DNA of 64,000 nt from the NCBI GenBank assembly GCA_011503125.2, contig WWBZ02000051.1:558001-622000 (forward strand), given 5' to 3'. The notes below the pieces were generated by a model. The model saw only the letters and a program-made list of their open reading frames with translations. It searched no databases and was not told where the DNA came from. The translations under genes were made by a program, and so were the position numbers. The stretch is from Botryosphaeria dothidea. Its lineage: Eukaryota > Ascomycota > Dothideomycetes > Botryosphaeriales > Botryosphaeriaceae. Numbering within the stretch: position 1 is the first letter of the stretch; each line of letters opens with the position of its first letter. This document shows, piece by piece, positions 48,298 to 60,000 of the stretch.

Positions 48298-49093
48298 ATG
48301 GATGGCCTTGGCATCTCCTTCGCTGAACCGTCGCCCTCAGAGCCATCCTCATCGCCTCCATCCTCACCCACGCCGCTGCGCGAACTACCCCATGGATGCA
48401 TCACGCGCGAGCGGTCCACGACCAACGGGTCCGACGACAGCTTCATGGAGAGCAAGCTCTCCGAGTTCGACGACTGGAAGAAGACCGTGACTAGACGCGC
48501 CTCGTCGTACAGGATGCCCGCTCTTCCGCCCATTCCCTCAGCGACGCCGAGCCCGACGAAGGAAGCTTTCCCGCCCTTACATTCACTCAGCCTCAGCGAC
48601 GATGCCCGTCACCACAGACTGCGCGCCAAAGCTCGTGCGCTCGCCGCTCGCGCGGCCGCGCACAAGCCACCCGATGTGGATGCTCATCCCGCGTTCCGCC
48701 GCCAGGACATCCGGCTGAGGAAGAAGCGCAACGCCGTTGCGACGCAGGTGCCGAAGTGCTGGCGCCCGGGCAACGTGATCGACGAGGAGCCGTGGCAGTG
48801 CTGCGAGCAGGCGGACGACGTCTGCGAGGACTGCGGTTACGTGCTGTGCGAAGAGTGCGGAAGCAGGTGCCGGGGTCCCGACTGGTGTGTTGTCACTGGC
48901 TGCGTGAGGTGCCAGACGAGGCTGGGCGTCAACATCTGCACGCCGCATCTCAGAGAGCTCAGGGCCAGACTGGCGAAGAGTAAGTTTCGAAGCTCGTGGG
49001 TAGCGCTTGAATTTGCTACGCTGATATTGTGTGATAGGCTTTCATGGTCATATGGTGGAACCGGGTGCGCTTGACTTGATCCGGAAGCTGTGA
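48298..49093 (+). CDS. Uncharacterised Cys-rich, probably zinc-binding protein
   Basis: Two exons, 48298-48979 and 49038-49093, give 245 aa; the 58-bp intron is GTAAGT..TAG in phase 1 and, if unspliced, adds a different tail. The start is the first in-frame ATG, in the context CATCATGG. Residues 1-150 are disordered and rich in Ser and Pro, with basic RLRAKARALAARAAAHK near the end. Residues about 154-216 hold some 14 cysteines in a dense pattern (CCEQ, VCEDCGYVLCEECGSRC, WCVVTGCVRCQ, NIC), which suggests two or more zinc sites. The C-terminus is short and leucine-rich. I do not recognise the family; it may be a lineage-specific Pezizomycotina protein. Frame openness, a clean intron and Cys conservation spacing support a real gene. 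Confidence 0.78.
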
Positions 49094-49782
49094 AGGGGGA
49101 GAGAAAGCAGTATCATGACGATTCACTATGCAAGACGTGATGGTCCTGGCTCAGCCTTGAATGCAAGCTTGATTTCGAAGCGGACCGGCATGTCAAAGAG
49201 TGGCTGGAGAACTAAGAACGCGGTGACATGAAGAAAGCAAGAGCTGCTGGTCTGACAAGTACGATAATCCTTAATTGATGGCAAATGGCATTTTGTTAGA
49301 GAAGGGGGAAAAGTTAAGGAGTCGGGCGAATGGCTGGGAATCGATGAGAGATGCACTTTGTTTCCAGCCAGGCAGTAATCACGTAGACAGCCAGGGCAAG
49401 CGCATAGTGGCGTTTGCACGTGCGGAAAGTAGTAAAATATGCAAAAATGATTCGCTGCAACAGCTGGGAGACCAGAGAGAGACGAAAGAGATTCTTCCGG
49501 GACCGAGCGACCATGCATCGCGCAATTCCCGAGGAACAGTGAAATTTGCATCCATTTGACGAGGAGAGAGCGACGTTGGTGAGGAAGAGGTGAGGTCGAT
49601 GATCGGCGGCCAAGACTTCGCGAGAGGAGTGCGGAAGCTGAGCCAATCAGCAGGCGGGCCGATGTTCCTCCGCCGCACAAACGTCCGCTTACCCAAATTC
49701 TAGCACTTCCAGGTCGTCGACGACATCGAGAACTAACGACACAGCGACTCCACGGGTACCGCATCATCGCACAACCGTCAAC
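49094..49782. other. Intergenic DNA, Cys-rich gene to eL24
   Basis: 3' UTR of the Cys-rich gene, then the eL24 promoter and leader. The minus-strand open frame over this stretch has no recognisable content. Confidence 0.5.
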
Positions 49783-50548
49783 ATGCGGACCTACGACGAC
49801 ACTTTCAGCGGCCAGAAGATCTACCCGGGCAAGGTGCGTCGCTTTTCCCCCGAGCCAAGCGCAGCCACGACCGTCCACCCGCTCCCACCAGGTCCAGGGA
49901 CAGCCTGTGGCGGCCGCACTCACGCTGCACGCCCATCAGGACCAATCCGCTGACGCATGCTCTTTTGCGACTACAGGGCAAGCTCTACGTCCGTGGCGAC
50001 AGCAAGATCTTCCGCTTCCAGAACGGCAAGTCCGAGAGCCTGTTCCTCCAGCGCAAGAATCCCCGCCGCATTGCCTGGACCACTCTCTACAGGAGACAGC
50101 ACAAGAAGGGTATCTCTGAGGTTAGTCGACACCGGACCCGCACCGTAATGGAGGAGTGATATCAGCGCACACCGGCATCTGCCCGGCTGCATGTATCGAG
50201 GGCTGCGCAGGGGATGAACACAAGATTGGCAGGGGCTAATGCAAGATTGCACTACTACAGGAGGTTGCCAAGAAGCGCTCTCGCCGCACCGTCAAGCACC
50301 AGCGTGCCATCGTTGGTGCCTCCCTCGATGTCTTGAAGGAGCGCCGTTCCCAGCGCCCTGAGGCCCGTGCCGCCGCCCGCCAGGCCGCCATCAAGGACGC
50401 CAAGGAGAAGAAGGCCGCTTCTGAGAGCAAGAAGAAAGCTGAGAAGGCCAAGTCCGCCGCCGGTGCTGCCCGCGGCCAGACCCAGAGGATCCAGAGCAAG
50501 CAGGGCGCCAAGGGTTCGGCACCCAAGGTCCAGGCTAAGACTCGTTAA
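49783..50548 (+). CDS. RPL24: 60S ribosomal protein eL24
   Basis: A 160-aa large-subunit protein at the subunit interface. Exons are 49783-49833, 49977-50120 and 50261-50548; the two introns are 143 and 140 bp, both phase 0. The product starts MRTYDDTFSGQKIYPGKG, has the L24e domain motifs YVRGDSKIFRFQNGKSE and RKNPRRIAWTTLYRR, then KKRSRRTVKHQRAIVGASL and a long Lys/Ala-rich helical tail. Filamentous fungi differ from yeast in the first residues (RTYDD for KVEID), as seen here. I checked both introns for C/D-box snoRNA motifs and found no convincing pair. The length is normal and nothing is broken. Confidence 0.97.
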
Positions 50549-53200
50549 AATGGGGCTGGTGAAGGGTTGAGGAAGGGTTCACGGTGTTGCTTTTTTCGAA
50601 ACGGTTGCCTGCTCTCAAAATTCTCGGATCAAGGAGCGAATGAGGGTTCTTGGGCTGAGTTTCCTTGCCGGTATAGCGACATAGGGTCAGCCATTTACAC
50701 GGCAATACAGTTCACGTCCTCACGTGTGCCCGTAGCAGGTGTCAATTGTGGGAGATGCATGTTGACAACGTCTAAGCGGGTTCTAGGAATGTTGAAGCAG
50801 CCAATGGAGACAATATCCTAGCGACTCCAACCAAAAAAGTTACAAAGACATTCAGCCAACCCAAGAGCATGAAGCATGAACGAACCGATATTGCGACAAC
50901 ACCAACTCGACATCCAGCGTGCATTCCTTGAGCTTCCCGGTTTTTTTCTCATGGGAGCCTTTGTGACAGAAAACACGTCAATCGTCTTGAAGCGCATTCC
51001 CCGGTATATTTTGGCCCAACGTTCTCCCAACTCGCCTCAATTTAGCCCGTCTTCTCTGACTTGTTCGCATGAATGTCTCGCATGAAACCCGATCATTCCG
51101 CCATGCTGATCCCGTCAACCCGTGACCACTAGTGCTCTCCACGATTTGAAACAGGAGCTCCGTCTGAGAATGGGTAAAGAGCATGTTTGAGCTTTCGGCA
51201 TATTGCGCACACGTCAGGAGCACGGAGAATTAGAGGCCGGTCAAATTCCCCGGCTTGTATGCGTCTCCGGCTAAGTTGGGGATATGTGTCGGAGAAGGTA
51301 TGGCTCGCGAGATGTCTATCGCCAGAAGATTCCCCGGTGTTTGGTGTTGCGCAACGATGGGGAGACTCGTTAAGCATCTCCGACAAGGTTCTTTGATGCT
51401 TTGCGTCGTTCGCACTTTGCGACATGCGCCCACTTCCGGGCTCGCGGAATGCGGCGCGCTTGATGCCCGTCTTCCCCCATGGGGCACCAACGTCCGCGGT
51501 CGACCTGCATCCCCTGGCAGCTGGAACAGCGCGAAACTCTGCGGAAGCATAATTACCTTTCCTCTCACCCAACATCGCCCTATTACCATTTGCAGCACGG
51601 GCGTCTCACGCCCGCTCCCCGTGCAGCATAGACGTCCGCGGCTCAAGCGGCGCTTTCCCAGCACTTTTCGTTCATGCAGCTCTTCGGGATTCTGCGATCA
51701 CGCGACTGAATGCGCGTACTCGTCAGCTTTCGGGCGGCCCACCGCATGTCAATGCAGGCAGACAGACGATAATCCAGGCTGTTTTGCCGACCGGTTTGCC
51801 TTGGCCCGAAACTGGCTGCCCTTCCGACCGTTGGAAATATTGTCGCCCTTCCAGAGACCCGCACCCTGCACAGCCAATGCTTTGTCGCCCTGTACGACAG
51901 CGTCGGACTGGCCGATGCTACGGTGTGGCCGACAGTTGTCTTTTTCTCGTGTCTGCTGTAGAGCAAGAGGCTCCTGTCCATGCAGTCGCTTGCTGACGCT
52001 TACAATATACGATGCTTCGTTGTTTACCGCATCAAGTAACTTGTGGCGTTTCATGGCGGTTGCCGGAACGAGTAGGCGGGTGTGTGCTGGATGACGTCAC
52101 CGCCGATTCATCTTCACTTACTTCCTCATGTTCGACCTAATGTATTGGAATCGCATGGCCGTCTCTCATCACTCTCATAGAGAGTTGCAGTCTGCATCTA
52201 GATGCAACCATTCAGGTCGAGGGACGCTATGGCCGGACGAGTGCCTCAATTCAGGCGTTGTTTCCTTGCTGCTGCCCCGGTTTCTACACGACTCTCGTAC
52301 TGTTCTCGTACCATTTACGAAGATAAGGAATCAATAGTAGGCATTGCAAAAAATTCTGCCACAAGACTAAATCTTAAATTCGGCGGTTGCTCAGCTCCTG
52401 CAGCGTACCAGGACGTCACGAAGCTTAGTTCAGGCCCATCGGAAGCTTATCGAGCACGGATTGGGGCCTCGACTTCACTTCATGTGAATAGCTACCGGAC
52501 TTGGCTGCAGCTGTTTCCATCCCGTTGCCGCTGGGATATGCCCATCGGGACTGCTTTTCGTAATTCATTTTGCGTTCTTCACGGGCCGACGCCTCGATGG
52601 CAGCGTTGGTGTCGCGGCCTTTGGAATGTGAACCGCACCTGTTATGCAATCGCCTTTTATCCCATCGGCCCAGTCGTACAATGACTAGTGCCAGCTTTGA
52701 TCTGATTATGTGGCCTCGTCTTACTACAGTCTCGGGGAACAGCAAAGGGGATATGAGCCTCCGGTCTTTGACACCGAGGTCAGTGGCCTTGTACTACCAT
52801 TCCGTTCCCCAGGCCTTGCGAGAGACAGCCCAGACGCGGTAGCATGGACCTTCAACCCTTTTGCATGAACGAGTCTGCGAGGAAAAAGCGCTTTCCTACA
52901 ACAGGTGAACTACCAACGAAGTGGAAAGTATATCAAAAGATACCCTGAACTCTTCCACCGCTACTCCGAATGCCGACGTTGTCCGGAATCGCCGGTCATC
53001 TTGGCGAGGGTGCCTCCGCGATTCATTTTCCGTCTACATGCTCACGGTCCCGAATTGTTGGGAGAAGCATTGCCCACGAAGTATCGGGTCTGACGGCACG
53101 CATTTCTTAAGAATACGGACCGGTGCGAATGCCAGAGTGAAGACGTTCAAGGGGGCATCAATTCAAGTATCAAATGATTTCTTCAAACTGCCAGAAGATG
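50549..53200. other. Gene desert 2, part 1
   Basis: Follows eL24. A 279-residue open frame at 51255-52094 has no domain, no homopolymer bias and competing antisense frames; I treat it as chance. No RNA gene or repeat is recognised. Confidence 0.42.
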
Positions 53201-56102
53201 GTACCGGCCCCTGATTTCTTCCTGCCAGCCGTAGTGGTTAATTTTCCGTGACCACGAATAATAAGCACCTTCGGAGAAAATGACCGAGGCCGTTGGAGGT
53301 CACGCACAAAAATGATGGTGAGAACTGATAGTAGAATCACTGTTGGCATATACACAGCTAGTGGCGTAGGCCAAGTGCTTTGTGCAGTAAATACTACTTC
53401 GAAGGGCTTCTACTGTCGTTCACCTCGATCTGTGACTAATCTATGGCCGAGCTTGCCCATGTCGCTGCATGAGAGATTGAAAGAGAAGAAAACAAAGATT
53501 CTTTGTATTGGATGTGAGCTATTTAAGCACATAAAGTTCCCCAATCTCGTCTTGAAATCTTCATAGGGGACTTATATCGTGGCCTACAGGAGATGATTGG
53601 CAGCGAAATGGCAGCCAGTATTGAAGGAACCTTTCTAGAGGCCATTACGGTCTAGCCTGAGAAGACATTGGTGAAGGAACGACCTATGAATCAAACCAGA
53701 GGAACTCCGAGGGCCTCAGAGGCAGGCGATCCGGCTATGGCTTCTTTGAGCATTTGCAACAGCAAGTCTAGTTGCAAGTCTGAAAGTGAAGGATTCATCC
53801 AATTCTTGCAGGAGTAGTGACCTCGAATCAGATACCGGTGACGGAGCCCAACTCGCTCTATGCATGTTTCAATGTGTAATCACTAAGTGCGGAAGATGTA
53901 AGTCCTGATTTAGAAGGGTTTAAGCTAAGAGCTTGTTAATGATAAGCAAAAATTTGTGTTTGGTGAGTAGGGAGCTTAAAAGAGTACACGAGCTATGTAT
54001 AGTATGTTGTCTTACAGTAGTAGAAAGCTAATTCCATGCCATGTTGAGCAAAAATTAAGAAAAAAGGGACCCCGAGAACCCAAATGCAACAATATTTGTT
54101 GCATGAAACATGAAACGTCTTGATGATCTGTCCAGCCGTCCCTACTGTCATGCTTCTGTAGTTGTAAGAACTGCACAGTGGTGGGCTCAGAGCAGCTGGC
54201 GGGTGGACAGGCGGTCGACCGGACAGTAAACAGGCAGCAGGCATGGCTGTGAGAGGTAGCTCAGATGTGGTGGGAGAGAAAGGTAACTAAAGTGGTAGAT
54301 CTTATGGACTGAAAAAGAAGTTCCGATATGTGTCGGCCGCTATTGAATTTTACTTAGTTGATCATGGTGCACTAGTATGAGTACTAGGAACTCTTATTGA
54401 ATATATAGCAAAGCTGAGATGCAGTGTGTCGATTGATGCTCTACTAAGGAGCACAGTCATACATTATTTGAATTCAGTCCGGGGATCTGGAATCAAAAGA
54501 TATTGAAACTGTGTTGGGGTGACGAGACGATAGGACAAATTTTCAACTCACCGTTTATTGCAGCTTCCGATGAAACTGAACCCAAAATGTAGAACAGTAC
54601 AATCTTGACAATCAAGTGTCCAAGAAAAACAGTGACTACGTGTTGTCTCACAGCAGAAGAAAATGATACTGCTTGTATGGATGCCGCAGCTGCCGTACGA
54701 TTCATGACGTTTCGTATTGATAAACAACAAGAAGTGATCAGGTAGCACCATCATCCATGCCGACTACTTTCCATGCTTTGTCAGATCATCATCTGGACCC
54801 TTCTGTATAAGACAGCCAAGACAGAATAATGAAGAGATGCTGGTTCTACACTTGTTGCGGGGTTGCAAGGCTCCGGCCTCATTCGCAAACCTTATTGCAC
54901 CGAAATTATGCAGGTGGCCATGACTACTCCCGCACTAAAGGCGTACCCGGTCCCTGGTCAAAGGGAGGCGCCGAATTCCCAACGGACGCACGTCAGAGCA
55001 TGTTCCCATCACCCAATGACACGGGGCCCCTGATAAGCCATTTGGCCGCGCAAGACCACCACTCGGCCATACAACGCAACTCATATACAACACGAAGCCA
55101 AGTACGACTCTTGCCATGGGGATACTTGTCAGAGCATGACAACAAGTGCCGCGGAAGTCGCCGGATGATATGATTCTCTTCAAAACGGAGCAGCGCCGTG
55201 CTCGAGGCAACCGAAAGGAAACTAGGCTGCGGCAATTATGCCTTGACGCCAGCGGCCATGAGTCAATCGGAAGCTCAACGGCCAAGAAGCCATTGTCGAA
55301 GACGTGCAGTGAGAGGCGCGGCGAACCGACGAATCTCGGATAATGCGGGGTATCTAGCCGGATACATTAGGCGTCCCGTTTTCCGCGATCTGCGGGCTTC
55401 GTGAGTTTGCTTCACCTACCTAAGTTTCTTCGGTCGGAGCCTCGCCGGATGAGGGCGCACCACTGGCTATTGGCGCCTGTCAAAGTCTTGGAATTCTCTT
55501 AATTCAACATCCGAGATTCCCGTGCATATTCCTTGATAAATCTTAAAGAAGTAAAAAGTGATGATTCTATTAGATAAGAGGGATACGAGCGCTTGCAATC
55601 TTGGTTGATTCATAGAAGCCGTGGTGCTTATCGACCCGGATCATACCGGATCGGGCCGTGGCGTTGAAAGAAGAGACAGCCACAAACACTGATCACCTCT
55701 TAGCGAAGTGCACTAGGGGTCCAAACAATTGCCGAGCAGAATAGCTCGAGGAACAAACTTTGTGCAATATAGAACAGTGCGAATGCCAATGTTGATGTTC
55801 GTGTAGAACTCAGCAATGTCCTTTCGTCCGGTACGCTCGGCTCCAAGATTTCGTCTTGATTGATTCAATAGTCTCGCTGCGATACGGATCCAATGCGAAG
55901 CATTAAGCGAAAGAAGACTGCACTGACCCCTAGAGCCTTTGCATGATCAGCTGCAGAATGTAAGAAACTAGACGTTGTCGGAATGGAGCTGCACTCAGCT
56001 TCCATGCCCACACTGCTGATGCTGTATACACCAAGGTCCATTCAGTGGAGTCTTCCGGAGCTAAGTGCAAGTGCTTACGAATGACCCCATCACGATAATT
56101 CG
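53201..56102. other. Gene desert 2, AT-richer part
   Basis: Composition is visibly AT-richer than the rest of the desert, and open frames are few and short, especially at 53.6-54.8 kb. This would fit a repeat mutated long ago (for example by RIP), but I find no transposon motif or terminal repeat to prove it. Confidence 0.4.
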
Positions 56103-56929
56103 ATGAGCATGTCAGAGGCTTTGCATAGCGCTCTGGACCCCTCGAAAGAGCTCGCTTTGCTTTTGTTTCTTCCGCGCGAAATGGCAGAGATCTCGATCCT
56201 TGACGTGGGATGACAAGCACGAAAGTGAAGTCGAAGCATTTGTCCGTTCCCAAACGCCCAACGAGATCGATGGCCTCTCCGTTGTCGAAAACCTCAACTC
56301 CCCATTAGAAATGACGAGAGAGCGTATTGCCACTATACTCGCTGATGAACTGCCATTTTCCCGCGCAACACGAGCAAGATACTCGACGGGCAGACGTTGT
56401 GACAGACCTTCCAACACTCCAAGTGTCCGTGCTGCTCTCCCAAACCATACAAGCTCATCCCAGCAGCATGGCGTGCTTTCTCAAAGGGACGATCACCCCA
56501 GTCCCCGCTCCCAACACTGTCACAACGCGTGAATCCGAGTCACGATTTCACACGGAGTCAGGAGTTCCGACAACTCTCGTCGCGAAGACCTTACCGATGC
56601 AGATGGGGACGGAGAACCGCAGTGCTTTGCAGCGTCTGAGAGTGCCGCGATAGTGGCTGGGTGGCGAGGCGTAGGGATTTCCTCGCGCCCAGATCCGCAA
56701 GTCAAGCCTTGGAGGCAAAAAAGCCCAACTTCTTCGCCCAACTCCTCGACACCTCTGGCGCTGACTCGAAAGCCGAGCTCGGCTCCGGCTTCAGACCATC
56801 TCCTACCACAGGGCGAAGTTAGAGACGCGATATGTCTCTTACTGCCTCCTTCAACAACCTGCTTACCCCTGAGATGTTGGATCTGTCGTTCTCTGATAAC
56901 GCCGTCCTGTGAGTCGTGGTGTAAATAGC
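56103..56929 (+). pseudogene. Tentative decayed protein-coding gene, family unknown
   Basis: Successive plus-strand segments read like protein but in different frames without intron signals between them. An ATG at 56103 opens MSMSEALHSALDPSKELALL and ends at a stop by 56213. The next frame carries ESEVEAFVRSQTPNEIDGLS and MTRERIATILADELPFSR; another has LPTLQVSVLLSQTIQAHPSS; later ones have FFAQLLDTSGADSKAELGSG and, after a stop, FNNLLTPEMLDLSFSDNAVL. The composition differs from the Arg/Pro-rich shadows elsewhere. If real, it is a gene broken by several indels and stops. I recognise no family, so this remains a weak call. Confidence 0.3.
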
Positions 56930-59900
56930 CTGACAGGATTAAATTCCAAGCTTCCTTTCGCTTGCTATGCGAGACTGAAGGATCTCGAGAACAAATGATG
57001 GTGGATGACAGACCAGCCTTTCGCGCCCCTCGCTCTCTCTACCCAGGAGGGGAACTTAGGAGATAAGGCTGAAGCTGTAGGCCTATCACAAAGGGAAAAA
57101 GACGCGAGGTTTCGAAATTGAGCTCGCGTGCGATGCAATGTGACCACCAGAGGCCAGAACGTCTGGACGCGCACGCGCTCGCTGCTGCTGCGCCGTGTCG
57201 GCCGCGCTGCTGCCTACCACCATGGCCTGATGGGTAACCCGAAGGCCCGCCCATCCTATCCATTCTCCGTATGCGGGAATATACCTTGTTCGTCTAGTCT
57301 CTGCGAGAGGGAAAAGGCACATGCCCTAAGGACCGTCCTTTTCCCGCGCGTCTAGGACCAATCAGCGGGAGTAAGCAGCCACGCCGCACGTACATAGACG
57401 CAGGTCATTGCTTTGCTGTGGAGTCGTTTTTGCTCGCCAAAAAATCAACGGCCACTCGCAAAATCCAGCGTTCTGGCCCCCGGAACAGCGGCTAGGTTCC
57501 CCATACTCGGCGGCATCCCATTCGCCTAGACGGCGTGCGGATGCATGCCCGGTCGCATTGCATGCCCTGTTGCGCAAAGGTCTCCTCCTCCTTCGATGGA
57601 ATCCTTCCCTTTGCTTCCCCTCAACCAAAGCCTAAAAATAGACAACTCCACCATCCTTCCCGTTCTCCGGGATGTGACTGGTTGAACGGACGGAAGCGTG
57701 CGTAGAAAGGCGGACAGAGAGGAGACAGAGAAGAAGGAGACGGTGTGCGGCAAAGCAAAGCAGCCGCCGTCTTTGACATGACTCGAATCCTGCGCGGAAG
57801 GATTATTGCCCGTCGGTCTGGTTTGTCTCTCCACGAGCAGATCACCTCATCCTGGAGCACGAGTGAAGGCAGACTCATCGTCCATTGCGTGCACATGACG
57901 GGCTCGCAGCATTCCGCAGAGGGTTGTAATCTCGCCAGACGAAGGAATCGGAGGGCGAGGCACGCAGGAGCAGATGACCTTTCGGAACGGAGCGGCAGGG
58001 TGCGAGAAAGAGAGGGATTGCAACAACAGCGTGCCCGGCTTGTAGAGGCGAAGAGCATCGGTCGACGCACCAAAAGCGGGTGCTCATGTCAGCTCTTTTC
58101 TTCACAAACCCGGTTTTTCTGACTGACCCTTTTCGGACGCCTCCCGCGCTTTGGCTGACGAGAGCGAGCAGAGCCTCACAAACAACAACAGGCTGCCAGA
58201 AAGTCGCTCACTCGCACGCAGCACACCACCTCCCCATTCCTTCTTGTCTTGCTTTGCCGCGTGAGGAGGCGAGCGGTCGCAGACGCAAGCGAGCGGCCGC
58301 GCGGTTGGTGCGATTTTCACGAAAAGGAAAAAACCAGCAACGCTGCCCACCAATCACACGCCGGCGGCCCCCAGCGCGTCTCGGAGATCGTGATTGGGCA
58401 TGCGGGCCAGGGCCAAAGCAGCACAGTCAGCGCCAAGAAGGAAGAAAGCAGGCAAAAGCAAATAGGCGAAGTCGAAGTACTCATCACAGCGTTTGATGTA
58501 GCGAATGCTTGTGCTGCCATACCAACCATGTCGCGTGAAGGTATCCCCAAGGGTTGCTGGGGGGTTGTTCCGTCCCGCGGGCCGCCCGAAGGATCGCTCT
58601 TTAGCTAAAGTGACACAATCGCCATCTGAGACATTACCAAATGGGTCCAGGAGAGTGCTGAGTGTTGATCGTAATGCGTAAGCTGCTGATCGTGGTCAGC
58701 TACATCATCACCAACCGCCGGCACGGTCGTAGTGTGGTTACACTAAGTGCGCTTAACCCAACATCCATCCTGACATCACTCACAGGGCCCACTCACTGGC
58801 TCAGAAATGTTTCGTGAGCTCCCGTCTTGGCCCATGTGCCCGCTCAGGGCCCGATGACTGTGAGCGACAGCACTTGTTGCCGCGACGTCTCACGAGAAGC
58901 GCGCTGCTACCCGTTTAGGCATATGCGTCTGGTGCTCAGGGCAGTGCAACCTCAGACCAGGCTCGCGGGTCTGTACTCCCCGGCAAAGAAGACAAAAATA
59001 ATAAGGGCTCGTGCAATTGACTTTCCGCCTGAGACATAAACAATCAAAGACTCCGTGAACAAAATGAATGTCAGCAACCTGCCGCGAACGGAAACAGAAG
59101 TCCAACACAAAAGAGGCAATATTTGGAATACGGCTGCAAAATACGGCAAGAGCGGTGACGCAAGCTGACCTTTCAATATGCCTCGTACTGAAGGATTTAT
59201 CGAAGCACGAAAGGGAAATGAGATGAAGTCACCATTTTGGTTTACCACTTACCTCGACATGTCGACGTCGTACGATGGAATAGGGGAACTCGTCACACAA
59301 GCAGCCGGCTCTTTGATGGCCCGCGGAGCGTTTCCCTCAACTAGAACAGTATCTCAAACAGCTGTCCAACTAGCGTCGTTAGTATCCCCATTAGCTGAAC
59401 CTACTATCGCTCCGCACAAGTGCGGACGTCCTTCGGTCCTTCAGTGTTTCGAGAAGGCCTGCCGTACCGTGGACGATGGAGCGGTGGCCGGCACCGTCGA
59501 TGGTGCAACCGGATTTTCTACTCGGGTCTTCCGCCGCCATCACGCGGCAATCTCCCGTGATGGATGAAATCCTCACAAATCCGGTGTCGCACTCCATTTT
59601 CAATAGCCCTCAAAGGCACAATCCGTGCCCTAGAGGCAGATTCCGTCGACTAGCAAAGCCTTCCGTTCTTGGCTGCGGATGTTAAAAAGAGCGGTAAATG
59701 AGTGCGTCGCGTACACCTGCTCATCTGACTCCGTGCTGGAAGCGCTACGGAGTACTAACGGCACTTGCCCGGCTAGGCTGAACATGTGCTCGCGGCGGTC
59801 TGCCAGCCTTCTGGCGATAGCTCCCGGAGCCATCTCAAGAGCGCGCGCGCACGAGAAAAGCGTATGCATCTCCGTTGACGCTATGCGGCTAAGGAATCCA

Positions 59901-60000
59901 CCGTTCGGGTTCGCTTTTGGGCACCGTGTGTGGTGTAGCGCGTCGGGGGGAGCGACCAGGGCATCTAACAGCGCGCGGCTGCAAGAGTCTGCAAATCAGC
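56930..60000. other. Gene desert 2, part 3
   Basis: Mixed-composition DNA without a supported gene. Frames around 57.7-58.6 kb and 59.2-59.6 kb have no recognisable motif and overlap antisense frames of equal length. Confidence 0.42.

Noticed and set aside
49834..50260. eL24 introns as possible snoRNA hosts
   Set aside because: No paired C box and D box with terminal stem in either intron.
51255..52094. 279-codon plus-strand frame in the second desert
   Set aside because: No family resemblance, Cys/Arg/Ser-rich, with long antisense frames covering the same DNA.
54248..54320. tRNA-like A-box string (GAGGTAGCTCAG)
   Set aside because: No matching T-arm with GTTCRA downstream and no acceptor stem.
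57770..57800. B-box-like GACTCGAATCC
   Set aside because: Lacks the invariant TT before C and has no upstream A-box at tRNA distance.
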